Shown: positions 25,368-35,239, numbered from the stretch's first letter. The stretch: DNA of 64,000 nucleotides from Candidatus Rifleibacteriota bacterium (GCA_015233565.1 JADFXM010000042.1:1-64000), one strand, 5' to 3'. Notes: a model not told the origin generated them from the sequence alone. Program-made: numbers and translations.

Positions 25368-26336
25368 ATGAAACTTGCCATCGTTGGTTACGGTTACTGG
25401 GGAACCAATATAACCAGGACGTTAAAAGAACTGGGACATGAAATAGAGTTTCTTTTTGATACTGATCCAGCTCGAATGGAAAAGGCTTCGGAAAACTACA
25501 AATTCAAACAAGCATCAAGTCTTGATGAAATTCTTGATTCTGACGTCGAATACGTTTTTGTTGCAACTCCCCCCAACACACATTTTGAAATTTCCAAAAG
25601 GATTCTCCAATCGGGAAAAAATGTGTTTGTTGAAAAGCCAATTTCGACTTCCTATGAACAATCGTATGATTTGTTTGCGGTAGCTGAGAAACATGGAAAA
25701 ACGCTGTTTGTCGACCATACTTTTGTTTTTTCAGAACCTGTAATTTTTCTAAGAAAAATGATTCGGGAAGGGGGACTTGGGAACTTAGTCTATATCAATT
25801 CGAGAAGAATTAATCTTGGTCTTTTCCAGCAACACGTTGATGTCATCTGGGATCTTGCTGTCCATGATTTTTCAATCATCGACTTCCTTGTTGGCCTGGA
25901 TATCTCAAGATTTTCCGTTTATAAGAAAAAGTACAACAGTTTCCCACAAGATGCTTTTGCTAATATCAACCTCGAATTGAACAGCGGTTTGATGATTAAT
26001 GTTTCTGTTTCCTGGTTGAGTCCGGTTAAAGTCAGGGAAATGATTTTGGGCGGTTCCGAAAAAATGGCGGTTTATGACGATACTTTGACAAATAAAATAA
26101 AGATTTTTGACTGTGGAGTGGTCATCAAGGAGAATTTCTCCAAAGAAGAACTGTACAGTCGCATGGTACAATATAAATTGGGTGATGTCTTTGAACCTGA
26201 AATTCCTTCAAAACAGGCTTTAACAAATTCAATTAATGCTTTCTTCAAAACTGTTAAAACTGGAAAATATTTTGGAAATGATCGGGATTCGGTACTAAGA
26301 GTTTCCAAAACTCTTGAAATCATTTCACGGAGTTGA
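25368..26336 (+). CDS. Gfo/Idh/MocA family sugar dehydrogenase
   Basis: A 322-residue NAD(P)-dependent oxidoreductase. The Rossmann motif G-Y-G-Y-W-G is at residues 7-12, the V-A-T-P-P-N-T-H motif at 68-75 and the signature E-K-P near 92. H-D-F-S-I-I-D near 165 provides the catalytic Asp/His region. The protein is of WlbA/QdtA-neighbour type and probably oxidises C3 of a nucleotide sugar to a keto form for the downstream aminotransferase. It sits 44 bases upstream of that gene in the same direction. Confidence 0.85.
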   Translation: MKLAIVGYGYWGTNITRTLKELGHEIEFLFDTDPARMEKASENYKFKQASSLDEILDSDVEYVFVATPPNTHFEISKRILQSGKNVFVEKPISTSYEQSYDLFAVAEKHGKTLFVDHTFVFSEPVIFLRKMIREGGLGNLVYINSRRINLGLFQQHVDVIWDLAVHDFSIIDFLVGLDISRFSVYKKKYNSFPQDAFANINLELNSGLMINVSVSWLSPVKVREMILGGSEKMAVYDDTLTNKIKIFDCGVVIKENFSKEELYSRMVQYKLGDVFEPEIPSKQALTNSINAFFKTVKTGKYFGNDRDSVLRVSKTLEIISRS

Positions 26337-26380
26337 TCCAACCTAACTGGAAAATACGTGAAAGGTGAAGAGGAGAAAAA

Positions 26381-27484
26381 ATGGTTGTCAAATTTCTTGA
26401 CCTTCAAAAACAATATCTTTCAATCAAAGAAGAAATTGATTCATCAATTTTTCAAGTGATTAATTCATCCTCTTACGTAGGAGGAAAATTCGTTTCCGAG
26501 TTTGAAAAAAACTTTGCCGATTTTCTTGGTTCAAATAACTATTGCATAGGCCTTGGAAATGGTACAGATGCTATTGAAATTGCTCTTTGGTCCCTTGATC
26601 TTCCTCCCGAAAGCGAAGTTATTGTTCCCGCAAATACTTTCATAGCAACCAGTGAAGCAGTAACGACCAGCGGTTTGAAAGTTATTTTTGCTGATTGCGA
26701 AGAGGATTACAATGTTTCGGCTTCAACAATCGAAAAGCAGATTACGGATAAAACCCGGGTGATTATTGTTGTTCACCTCTATGGACAACCGGCAAAAATG
26801 GATGAAATCATAGCTCTTTTGCAGAAGTATCCTGAAATTAAATTGATTGAAGACTGCTCACAGGCTCATGGAGCTGGCTTCAGAGGACAGCGAGTTGGTA
26901 CATTCGGTGCTCTTGCAACCTTCAGTTTTTATCCTGGCAAAAATCTTGGTGCTTATGGCGATGCAGGCTGTGTAGTTACCAAGGACAAGAATCTCGCTGA
27001 AAAAATTGTTATGTACGCGAATCATGGAAGAAGCTCTCATTATACTCATGAGATAGAAGGTCGCAATTCCAGATTAGATGGGATTCAAGCAGCTATTTTG
27101 AATGTGAAATTAAGGCATCTCCACAAATGGCTGGAGATCAGGAATAATCTTGCCGAAGCTTACCTTGCCGGCTTGAAAGATACATCTATAATTTTGCCGA
27201 AAGTCAGCGAAGACAAGTTTCACTCCTGGCATTTGTTTGTCATAAGGCACCCTAAAAGAGATCAATTAAAAGAATTTCTTGGAAAAATGGATATCCATAC
27301 TGGAATTCATTACCCAGTGGCACTACCAAATCTTCATGCTTACAGAAATCATGGACAAAATTGCAAAGATTTTCTCGCTTCCCGAATCGATTGCGAATTA
27401 CTAAGCCTTCCAATTGGGGAGCACTTATCCATCGAAGATGTTTATTTAGTCGTTGATAGAATTAAGAAATTCCCGGATTTATAA
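26381..27484 (+). CDS. DegT/DnrJ/EryC1/StrS aminotransferase
   Basis: A 367-residue PLP sugar aminotransferase. G-N-G-T-D-A (60-64) binds the cofactor phosphate, D158 (E-D-C-S-Q-A-H-G) contacts the pyridine nitrogen and K187 (F-Y-P-G-K-N-L-G) forms the Schiff base. It transfers an amino group, probably from glutamate, to a keto-sugar nucleotide. With the preceding dehydrogenase and acetyltransferase it makes an acetamido sugar. Its stop overlaps the next ATG by one base. Confidence 0.93.
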   Translation: MVVKFLDLQKQYLSIKEEIDSSIFQVINSSSYVGGKFVSEFEKNFADFLGSNNYCIGLGNGTDAIEIALWSLDLPPESEVIVPANTFIATSEAVTTSGLKVIFADCEEDYNVSASTIEKQITDKTRVIIVVHLYGQPAKMDEIIALLQKYPEIKLIEDCSQAHGAGFRGQRVGTFGALATFSFYPGKNLGAYGDAGCVVTKDKNLAEKIVMYANHGRSSHYTHEIEGRNSRLDGIQAAILNVKLRHLHKWLEIRNNLAEAYLAGLKDTSIILPKVSEDKFHSWHLFVIRHPKRDQLKEFLGKMDIHTGIHYPVALPNLHAYRNHGQNCKDFLASRIDCELLSLPIGEHLSIEDVYLVVDRIKKFPDL

Positions 27485-28578
27485 TGGACCTTATTTTGAT
27501 AAAAGGCAAAATCTGGTTCGATCTGGCTACTCCAAAGTATGTAATGTTTATGAAGCCTTTTGTAAAAATGCTTGAAACTGAAGGCTTCGAGACAATTGTT
27601 ACAACCAGATTTTCTCAGTCCTATAAAGAAGCTGGTGAGCTACTTGATTGCTATGGGATTAAGCACTTTCGAATTGGAACTTTTGGAGGGAATGAGAAAA
27701 AGGGAAAGTTTTTCTCGAGAATTCATCGTCAGGAGGAGTTTCTGAATTTATTTGAAACTCATGGAACACCTTCCTGTCTAATCAGCGGTTGTGTTGCGGA
27801 CAGCGTTCAAACGGCATTCGGCTTGGGAATCCCAATTGTGTCTTTCAGCGATACTCCTATCAGAGGTTACCAGTTTCGCTTTGAAGATATTACCGCAGTA
27901 AGCCGCTTGACTCTACCTTTTTCAAACCTGATTTTTCATCCATTCGTTATTCCGACTGAAGTGTACTATTCCATGGGACTTGACCCCAGAATAATTGTCC
28001 CATACGATTTTATCGATGTAGCTTTATGGTTGAAGGATCTTAAGAAAGACGATGCGAAGGATTTTCGCAAGCGTTTTTCCCTGCCGATTGACAAACCAAC
28101 AATTTTAGTTCGGGAAGAAGAATTCAAGGCACATTACGTACGCGAAAAATTGAATACGGTCTATGAAGTAATTCCACTATTAAAAGAGGAACTCGATTGT
28201 AATATTGTGATTTCACCACGTTATGAATCAGATCACCTTAAAAAAAGTTTCTCTCAATACGCTTTGATTCTTGACCACTCTTTGCCTCCGGATGAGTTTT
28301 ACCCCTTTATTGATTTACTAATCGGCGGAGGTGGTACAATGAATCTTGAGGCAGCTTTTCTTGGAACTCCCGTTATTTCGACGCGTTCCTTATTCCTTTT
28401 CCATGATCGCTATTTGATTGACAACGGAATGATGAAGTGGAGCACATCTCCCCAAGAATGTGTCAGAATGGCAAAAAGTCTGCTTGGGAACAAAAAAGAC
28501 AACCGCAGCTTTTTTATCCGGCAAGAAAATTCATTTGAAAAGTGCTACAAAAAGCTTCTCGAGTTTGTTCGAAATTGA
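27484..28578 (+). CDS. DUF354 family protein (GT-B-like)
   Basis: A 364-residue protein with the DUF354 layout: I-W-F-D-L-A-T-P-K-Y near the N-terminus, S-F-S-D-T-P near 120 and a C-terminal GT-B-type motif G-G-G-G-T-M-N-L-E-A-A-F-L-G-T-P-V-I-S-T. DUF354 proteins occur in archaeal and bacterial polysaccharide loci and look like GT-B glycosyltransferases or UDP-sugar epimerases (WecB-like). Tight coupling to the aminotransferase suggests it uses the acetamido sugar made by the upstream three genes. Confidence 0.8.
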   Translation: MDLILIKGKIWFDLATPKYVMFMKPFVKMLETEGFETIVTTRFSQSYKEAGELLDCYGIKHFRIGTFGGNEKKGKFFSRIHRQEEFLNLFETHGTPSCLISGCVADSVQTAFGLGIPIVSFSDTPIRGYQFRFEDITAVSRLTLPFSNLIFHPFVIPTEVYYSMGLDPRIIVPYDFIDVALWLKDLKKDDAKDFRKRFSLPIDKPTILVREEEFKAHYVREKLNTVYEVIPLLKEELDCNIVISPRYESDHLKKSFSQYALILDHSLPPDEFYPFIDLLIGGGGTMNLEAAFLGTPVISTRSLFLFHDRYLIDNGMMKWSTSPQECVRMAKSLLGNKKDNRSFFIRQENSFEKCYKKLLEFVRN

Positions 28579-28782
28579 GAGGATCCAAATTCATCCCCAC
28601 AGATGAGTTAAAGTGTTTTCACAAAAATCGCTTTGATTCGGCTCAAAGATCGGTGATTGGGGTGTTTTGTCACTGACAAGGTGTTAAAAATCCTGATTTT
28701 GTAAGATTTCCCACTGAAAGTGGCATCAAACCAGAAAAGAGAGGGTTCCTCAACGAGACAATTTTTCGGCAAATTGGCTGCT

Positions 28783-30489
28783 TCAAAGCGGAATTTTTTC
28801 CATGATTCTTTTTAAGAGGAAAAATCTCAAATTGGGACATTTTTCCCCGGGGAGTGAGTCAATGCTCTTCAACCAATACTTTTCCGGAGCTTCGAATCCC
28901 ATTTTGTCAAGGCGAAGATAGATTTCCCTGGGAAGATTTTTTTTTCCTAAATATCTCAGAAAATATTTGTTCAATCCGTGTCTGAATTTATAGCTGGCTG
29001 GCAATCGATGAGCGAATTCAACTACCCTGTAGTCGGTAAAAGGAGTCCGGTTTTCAACTGAAAAGGTCATTGAATTTCGGTCCTCATATCGCAAAAGCTG
29101 AGGAAGTGAAAAAATGAGAGAATCATTCACCAGAGCTTTTTTCACATCTAGTACAAATTTTTCCAACAACAATTCCCACCTCGGGGAATAATCAGGAAAT
29201 AATTTTCTCAAATTCTGGAGGTCTTCTGAATTATCTCTTTCAAAAACTTTCTTTTTGACAAAATCCGGTTGAGCGAATTTTAAGAGAAGTAGCATTTCTT
29301 TGAATGCTTTGGACCGATATTTTTTATAACGAGGGAAAAATTCAATCAAGTTTTGCGACAGGAACCTTGAAAAGTAATGGTAGTATCCTCCAAACAGTTC
29401 ATCCGCTCCCTGGCCACTGAGAATTACCTTCACTGTTTTGCTGGCTTCCTTAATCGTCAGAAATTGGGACATGATCGAAAAAGAGCGGAACAGATCCCCC
29501 TGCCGCTGAAAGAGCTGATCTATATTGTTTTGAGCATCTCTAATGGTGGGTTTGACATAATAAACATTAAGATTAAGTTCTTTCTCGAGAATTTTTGCGT
29601 ATCCAGTCTCGTCAACTTCTGGATAATCAGGATAAGATGCCGAAAAAAACAAATGTCCAGGATCGATTTTCTTCACCAACGCAGCAATAATAGAGCTATC
29701 GAGGCCGCCTGAAATCAAAGTACCAACTTTGACATCCGAAATCAAACGAACTCTTACGGCATCCTCCAGCAAACAAGAGAATTCTTCAACTTTTTTGCAA
29801 AATTTTGTTCTGTCGAAGGACTCGTCTATTACCTCATTAGATAACTTCCAATATTTTTTGATAACTTTCTTTTTTTCAGAAAGGTCAATCTCCATAAAAT
29901 GCGCTGGAGGAAGATTTAGCACTTCGTTATATATTGTACTTTCAGCGTAATCACAAAGTCCAAACAAAACGGCATCGCCGGCGTATTGAACATTTAGAGT
30001 CAGTTGAAAATTCTTTAAAAAAGCAGAGCATTCCGAAGCAAAGCAAAATTCTCCATTTTTAAACCAATAGAATAAAGGTTTGTTCCCCAATCTATCGCGA
30101 GCCAGAAACAATTTTTTTTGCACTTTGTTGTAAATGCAAAAAGAAAAATCACCGTTCAATTTTTCCAGGCAATTTGAGCCATATCTGTGAAAAGCCTTTA
30201 AAAGGACTTCTGTGTCACTTTGTGAGGAAAATTTATATCCTAGCTTGATTAAATCGTTCCTGATTTCCTGGAAATTATAAATCTCTCCATTGAAAACCAG
30301 AACCAGATCTTCAAAAAACATGGGCTGACTGGCCGATTCAGATAAGTCGATTATTGCAAGTCGATTGTGTGCTAATTTAATAAAGTTGTCTTCGAAGAAA
30401 CCCGAATCATCCGGACCTCGATGAGCCATTGCTCTTGAAATTTCGAGAATTTTTTCCCGTGATAGGGTCCCTCCCGCGATAGAACACAT
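28783..30489 (-). CDS. asnB: Asparagine synthase (glutamine-hydrolysing) family protein
   Basis: A 568-residue protein starting Met-Cys, so Cys2 becomes the class II glutamine amidotransferase nucleophile (M-C-S-I-A-G-G). The amidotransferase domain shows H-R-G-P-D-D-S-G and N-G-E-I-Y-N. The synthetase domain has the P-loop S-G-G-L-D-S-S near 260. It contains L-R-Y-E-D-R-N-S-M and N-R-T-P-F, both typical of AsnB. In polysaccharide islands such genes often amidate uronic acids rather than make asparagine. The GTG five codons upstream was rejected because it would block the Cys. It is transcribed against its neighbours, divergent from the methyltransferase gene. Confidence 0.9.
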   Translation of the reverse strand: MCSIAGGTLSREKILEISRAMAHRGPDDSGFFEDNFIKLAHNRLAIIDLSESASQPMFFEDLVLVFNGEIYNFQEIRNDLIKLGYKFSSQSDTEVLLKAFHRYGSNCLEKLNGDFSFCIYNKVQKKLFLARDRLGNKPLFYWFKNGEFCFASECSAFLKNFQLTLNVQYAGDAVLFGLCDYAESTIYNEVLNLPPAHFMEIDLSEKKKVIKKYWKLSNEVIDESFDRTKFCKKVEEFSCLLEDAVRVRLISDVKVGTLISGGLDSSIIAALVKKIDPGHLFFSASYPDYPEVDETGYAKILEKELNLNVYYVKPTIRDAQNNIDQLFQRQGDLFRSFSIMSQFLTIKEASKTVKVILSGQGADELFGGYYHYFSRFLSQNLIEFFPRYKKYRSKAFKEMLLLLKFAQPDFVKKKVFERDNSEDLQNLRKLFPDYSPRWELLLEKFVLDVKKALVNDSLIFSLPQLLRYEDRNSMTFSVENRTPFTDYRVVEFAHRLPASYKFRHGLNKYFLRYLGKKNLPREIYLRLDKMGFEAPEKYWLKSIDSLPGEKCPNLRFFLLKRIMEKIPL

Positions 30490-30598
30490 ATTCTCTGGCA
30501 CCAAAAATTTAAGAAGTTTTTTTTGCGTTTCTAGTATACACTACAAAATTGAACAGTGCACCCTTTCTATCATATGAATGAAAATCAGGAGTCTGGCT

Positions 30599-31585
30599 AT
30601 GGAGCGGGGTAAAACTTTACAACTACATGACAAGAGAGTGGCCTTTGAATTCTATCAGAAACGCCATTCTCAGGGTTATGTTGATGATTGGCCAGTTGAA
30701 CAGAAACAGAGAATTTATGAAATCATCAGTAACCTTGAACTTCCAAGTGCCGGCGAAGCTATTGACTTTGGTTGTGGGAATGGTGTGTTTACCAATGTTA
30801 TTAAACAGGCGTTGCCTTCTGAGTGGAAAGTCTATGGAACAGATTTAAGCACAATCGCTGTTGAAAATGCCAGGAAACGTTATCCAAAATGTATTTTCTT
30901 TTCGGTTGAGGAAAGAATGTTCATTGGGAAAAGGTTTGATTTTTTGTTTACCCATCATGTTCTTGAGCACGTCAGTAGTTTATCTCAAACGCTTGATGAA
31001 ATGGACGGCCTTTTAAAGCAGAAGGCTGCGATTTTACACGTCTTGCCTTGTGGCAATGAGGGAAGTTTCGAACGCAATCTTTGCTCTTTACGAAAAGGGG
31101 GAATTGATCAAAATCTTGAGAATCGATTTTTTTTTGAAGATGAAGGACATCTGCGAAGATTGAATACCGAACAATTGACTGAGCCCTATAAAGCAAGGGG
31201 ATTTATTTTGAAGACCGAGTATTACAGCAACCAATATTTTGGCGCAATAAATTGGATTGTACGATCCGGTCCCGATTTCATTCGGCGCCTTACAAACCTG
31301 TCATTGGCATGTGATGAAAAAGCCCGAAGGAAGCTTGCTGGATGGCAATACAGGCTATTAATTATTTGGGCTTTGCTTTATCCGACATATTTTGTTGAAA
31401 AGATGTTCCGAAAAAGGAGCAAGACCATCCATGATTATAGTTTAGTGTTATATAATTTACCATTTTATGTGTTCTCCAAATTTTTTGATTCCTATTTAAA
31501 AAAGAAAGCGCTTGCAGAATGGCAAAATAAAAAAAATGAACAGAACGGCAGTGAAATGTATCTTTTTTTCAAGCGGAGTTCTTGA
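30599..31585 (+). CDS. Class I SAM-dependent methyltransferase
   Basis: A 328-residue protein with motif I D-F-G-C-G-N-G at residues 56-62 and an acidic D in G-T-D-L-S. T-H-H-V-L-E-H-V is the methyltransferase-11/23-type motif IV. C-terminal to the fold is an Arg/Lys-rich, partly hydrophobic extension (about residues 250-328) with a possible membrane-associated helix. The start at 30599 is chosen for AGGAG seven bases upstream; an ATG at 30578 lies before that site. Probably a glycan O-methyltransferase, by context. Confidence 0.82.
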   Translation: MERGKTLQLHDKRVAFEFYQKRHSQGYVDDWPVEQKQRIYEIISNLELPSAGEAIDFGCGNGVFTNVIKQALPSEWKVYGTDLSTIAVENARKRYPKCIFFSVEERMFIGKRFDFLFTHHVLEHVSSLSQTLDEMDGLLKQKAAILHVLPCGNEGSFERNLCSLRKGGIDQNLENRFFFEDEGHLRRLNTEQLTEPYKARGFILKTEYYSNQYFGAINWIVRSGPDFIRRLTNLSLACDEKARRKLAGWQYRLLIIWALLYPTYFVEKMFRKRSKTIHDYSLVLYNLPFYVFSKFFDSYLKKKALAEWQNKKNEQNGSEMYLFFKRSS

Positions 31586-31586
31586 G

Positions 31587-31679
31587 ATGAGTCAAACCCA
31601 AAAAATGGAGAAACCGAATTCTCGATTGCTTCGACTTCCAACTGAACGCCTTCGATTCTCTTTTCCTGCGGAAATCTAG
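31587..31679 (+). CDS. Possible 30-codon small gene
   Basis: A short frame starts with ATG one base after the methyltransferase stop, with GGAG about nine bases upstream. It encodes a very basic 30-residue peptide (R-L-L-R-L-P-T-E-R-L-R-F). It could equally be chance; no family is recognised. Confidence 0.2.
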   Translation: MSQTQKMEKPNSRLLRLPTERLRFSFPAEI

Positions 31680-31732
31680 CATTCGAGTTTTTTTTTGATT
31701 CCTTGATTTAGATTTGTGATACTAAGAAAATA

Positions 31733-33004
31733 ATGTGCAACATGAAAAAAAGTGTATTGCTTTTCCCTCATTCTTACCCATTCAGAAACGGTGAAGAAGG
31801 TCCTTTCATTGAGCCGGAAATACCCTTTTTACTTGATAATTTTCAATTAAAAATTATCCCTTTAAGAAATAAGGGAAACAGGAAAAGCGGAATTAAGGAC
31901 CTGATTGTTGATGAAAGTCTTTCTGAAGCGATTGACAGGAAGGGATATCGCAACTGGAAGGATCCAAAGGCTTTTGTTAATCCCATTTTCTGGAAGGAAT
32001 TATTGCGAAAAACCCCATTATTAACAGCATGGACTTTCAAACGCCTTTTGGGTCATATTTCCAGTGCGCAAATTGTCAGAGCCTGGATTGAAGAAAAGAT
32101 CTCTAAACTTGAAATAGACGTTAATAATTCCATTTTTTACACATATTGGTTCGATATTGCCACAACTGGAATCTCAATGGTAAAAAGGCAACAGGGAAAC
32201 AGAAACCTCTTTCTTGTGACCCGACTTCACGGTTATGATCTTTATTATGAACAAAATTCATTTAGCTATATTCCAATGCGAAGTTGGAATATCCCCTTTC
32301 TGAATGCCTTTTTTTTTGTTTCTCAAGTTGGCCGGAAGTTTTTTTTACAGTATTTTCCAAAGGAAGAATCAAAGTGTTTTTTTGCGCCGCTTGGAATGCC
32401 GGATTATAAAATCCAGTCCCAACCATCTTCTGACGGAGTTTTTCGAATTGTATCCTGCTCTTATTTTGCGCCTGTAAAACGGGTTTCTTTAATTATCGAA
32501 GTCCTAAAATTATTAGAGAAAATGGATCCTGGACAAAACTATTTTTGGTACCATATCGGAGATGGGCTCCAAATGAATGAATGCAAATCTTTGGCTGAAA
32601 AATGTTTTACCGGGAGGGTTAAGTTCAAGTTCCTTGGTTATTTACCGCGCAAAGATATTTTTGATTATTATGGAAACAATAAGCTTGACTTGTTTATAAC
32701 TCTCTCAGAAAGCGAGGGGCGACCGGTTTCTGTGGTTGAAGCAATTTCCGTTGGTTTGCCTGTTTTAGCAACCAGTGTTGGTGGTACTCCGGAAATTGTT
32801 AACGAAAAAAATGGAATTCTGGTGGAAAAAAATGTTTCTCCTGCTAAGGTTGCATTAGAAATCCTTCGTCTCCGTCAGGACAAAAATAAGCTATTACAAA
32901 TGAGAAAGGAAAGTCGAAAAATATGGCTTGCCACTTCAACGACTGACAACTCCTCACAATTTGTCACCTTTTTAAAACAACTTGAGAATAAAGCACACAG
33001 TTGA
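31733..33004 (+). CDS. GT4-type glycosyltransferase
   Basis: A 423-residue GT-B glycosyltransferase of the Glycos_transf_1 family. The donor-binding C-terminal half contains S-E-S-E-G-R-P-V-S-V-V-E-A-I-S-V-G-L-P-V (E-x7-E retaining motif) and G-G-T-P-E-I-V. The N-terminal acceptor half includes F-R-N-G-E-E-G-P-F, typical of colanic-acid-type WcaC/WcaL enzymes. It is a retaining cytoplasmic transferase with unknown donor. The start at 31733 or at the Met four codons on (31742) cannot be decided; neither has a strong ribosome site. Confidence 0.88.
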   Translation: MCNMKKSVLLFPHSYPFRNGEEGPFIEPEIPFLLDNFQLKIIPLRNKGNRKSGIKDLIVDESLSEAIDRKGYRNWKDPKAFVNPIFWKELLRKTPLLTAWTFKRLLGHISSAQIVRAWIEEKISKLEIDVNNSIFYTYWFDIATTGISMVKRQQGNRNLFLVTRLHGYDLYYEQNSFSYIPMRSWNIPFLNAFFFVSQVGRKFFLQYFPKEESKCFFAPLGMPDYKIQSQPSSDGVFRIVSCSYFAPVKRVSLIIEVLKLLEKMDPGQNYFWYHIGDGLQMNECKSLAEKCFTGRVKFKFLGYLPRKDIFDYYGNNKLDLFITLSESEGRPVSVVEAISVGLPVLATSVGGTPEIVNEKNGILVEKNVSPAKVALEILRLRQDKNKLLQMRKESRKIWLATSTTDNSSQFVTFLKQLENKAHS

Positions 33005-33161
33005 AAAGAAAAGGGTTTAGTTGATGTGGACTTTCTTCCTTTTATTACTTAATCATTTTGGGAATCGTGTTGTAATTAGTATCATGCGCAGCTTTAAAGA
33101 GGTTAAGTGGGACTGTAAAAATAATATGAATTAATTTCCTATAATTTTGGAGAGTACAAGA

Positions 33162-34910
33162 ATGGATTTGGATTTTCGAAAAAATGCAAAATTGAGTGTT
33201 GAGAACTGCATTTTAATCGATGAAATTGCTGATCGTTACAGACAATCGTTTAGTTCTTTTATTGATGGTCTTTCTCAAGATAACATTACCAAAATTGATT
33301 GGTGGATTTCAGCGCTGCCTGGCAAAAACACATATGCAACGGATTTATTTGAAAATTTTTGCAGGATTATTCTTGTTGAAGAATTGTTAAGAAAAGGAAA
33401 AGTAATAGAACATGTTTTTGTGGATTCATTTTTTCTTGAAAAAATAATCAAAGAAGTTTTTAAAAATTACAATAAAAAAATTGCCATCATAACTTCTTCA
33501 AAACCTCTTATTAAAGCCATTTATTACCCTCTCAGACGATATTTTAGATTTTTGTTTTTGGCTATTTTTCGTTTTTTGGTCTGTCGAATTTTTTATCCGG
33601 CAAAAATCTGCAAAATAAAGAAAGTTATCCTTATTGATACTTTTATCCTGAAAGATAGCTTTTCTTCCGGGGAATTCAAAGACAGGTATTATGGTGAATT
33701 TGAAAAATACTTGTCTGAGAGCGAGAAAAAGACATTTTTTTTTATTCCCACAATTTTAACTTCTTCATTGGTACCATCAATCTCAGTTGAAGAAACCCTG
33801 GAAACCATCAAAAAACTTCGCTTATCTTCAAAACAATTTCTATTGGACGAGGACTTTCTGAAATTGGAAGATTATTTTTACTCGTTCTTATTTCCTTTCC
33901 GCTTTTTCAGGTTTTTTCCTAAAAAATTTATTTTTGGGGGGATTGATTTTTCTCCCTTACTTAAAAAGGTTTGGTGGGAGAATTTGTTTTCTGATAATTC
34001 GATTGTAGGGCTTTTAAAATATTCCTTTGCCAGAAAACTTAAAGAAAGTGGCTTTGAAGTTACGGCTGTTATCGATTGGCATGAGAATCAATCGCTTGAT
34101 AGAGGTTTGGATGCCGGTTTCCGCAAATTTTTCCCATCTGCCAAGGTAATTGGATATCAAGGATATATTATTTCCAGATATTTTCTTGGCCAGATTCCCT
34201 CTGAAATGGAGGTAAAAGCTAAGGTTGTTCCAAAAAGTATTTCAGTTATCGGGAAACATTTGTTGGAAAGAAAAAAAGATTTTCCTAGAGGAGTCGAATT
34301 GGTCGTTTCTCCGGCTTTGCGTTTCCCTTATATTCATGAAAAAGTCTGCAAAAACGCTCATGAGACCTTTACTATCTTTGTACCTTTAAGTTACCAGGAA
34401 AGATCAGCTTTTACCGTCCTGGATTATTTATTTATTGCAAAAGACTTTTTTACTTCCAGAAATAAAGATTTGAAATTAATAATAAAGGCTCATCCATACG
34501 GATTTTATGGAAACAAATTTATTTCATTCATGGAATTGACTGGTCTGAATCAGATTTTTTTGGTGACTAAAGACCCTGTTTCAGAAATTTTCAGGAATGT
34601 GGATTTGGTGATTGCCGATGAATCAAATGTTTGCTGTGAGGCGTTGGCAAATTCTCTTCCTGTCATAATTGTTGGAAACAGCACTGGATTAACTTTTAAT
34701 CCTATCCCTTCTTCAATTCCGGGGAAGTTTTGGAAATTGGTTCGATCACCGGATGAAATGATAAATTCGATAAACTTTTTCTACTCTCTTTTAGGGCAGG
34801 AAAAACAAGTTTTTGAAGAAGAATTGTCCCGATTAAAAAATGGTTTTTATGAGCCTGTTAGCCAGCAGAATGTGCGAAAGTTTTTTGGTTTTGGAAATCC
34901 GGTTTCGTAA
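33162..34910 (+). CDS. Putative GT-B surface-carbohydrate transferase
   Basis: A 582-residue soluble protein. The N-terminal half is rich in Phe, Lys and Ile with no recognised domain. The C-terminal part (about residues 320-575) looks like a GT-B donor domain: V-I-D-W-H-E-N-Q-S-L-D-R-G near 310, L-K-L-I-I-K-A-H-P, then A-D-E-S-N-V-C-C-E-A-L-A-N-S-L-P-V-I-I-V. This recalls the Leptospira-type surface carbohydrate proteins (LIC_13510 group), but the resemblance is partial. The start at 33162 has GGAGAG eight bases upstream; the TTG at 33147 begins that very site and was rejected. Confidence 0.6.
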   Translation: MDLDFRKNAKLSVENCILIDEIADRYRQSFSSFIDGLSQDNITKIDWWISALPGKNTYATDLFENFCRIILVEELLRKGKVIEHVFVDSFFLEKIIKEVFKNYNKKIAIITSSKPLIKAIYYPLRRYFRFLFLAIFRFLVCRIFYPAKICKIKKVILIDTFILKDSFSSGEFKDRYYGEFEKYLSESEKKTFFFIPTILTSSLVPSISVEETLETIKKLRLSSKQFLLDEDFLKLEDYFYSFLFPFRFFRFFPKKFIFGGIDFSPLLKKVWWENLFSDNSIVGLLKYSFARKLKESGFEVTAVIDWHENQSLDRGLDAGFRKFFPSAKVIGYQGYIISRYFLGQIPSEMEVKAKVVPKSISVIGKHLLERKKDFPRGVELVVSPALRFPYIHEKVCKNAHETFTIFVPLSYQERSAFTVLDYLFIAKDFFTSRNKDLKLIIKAHPYGFYGNKFISFMELTGLNQIFLVTKDPVSEIFRNVDLVIADESNVCCEALANSLPVIIVGNSTGLTFNPIPSSIPGKFWKLVRSPDEMINSINFFYSLLGQEKQVFEEELSRLKNGFYEPVSQQNVRKFFGFGNPVS

Positions 34911-35239
34911 TGAAAGTTATGCTTTTATTATGCTTTCGGGGCAAGTTACTGAATTTATTATTGCCTTCTACAGGGAGCTAGTCCTCTGTCTCAATTAATT
35001 TATAGTATCTACTCGAATAATCTGCGGCTTTATACGGCGACTTCGGCTCTGCTCTGTCACCGGCCCGGTCGTTGAGCGGAGTCGAAACCACCTTCGCGAT
35101 CAACATCTAAACTCATCTGTGATAAAGGACTAGTTTTAAAAAGTTTTAACAGTTTAAGGTTGTTTTGTGAGTTTGCTTGTATTCATGATTATTTCGGAAA
35201 TTTGAAGGTGTTTGTCTTGTGCTCTTGCTTTCCAAATCT
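34911..35239. other. Gap before the first large operon
   Basis: No gene. It contains a REP-like palindrome (35042-35086), listed separately, in a short G+C-rich patch. The remainder is AT-rich up to the promoter at 35240. Confidence 0.5.
35042..35086. repeat. REP-like palindromic element
   Basis: TTCGGCTCTGCTC (35042-35054) pairs with GAGCGGAGTCGAA (35074-35086) over 13 positions, the two mismatches being G-U-compatible in RNA. An inner ACCG/CGGT pair sits at the tip. The patch is much richer in G+C than its surroundings, like dispersed REP elements of other bacteria. A weak partial echo (GAGCGGGGTCGAA) occurs near 16166. Confidence 0.6.
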
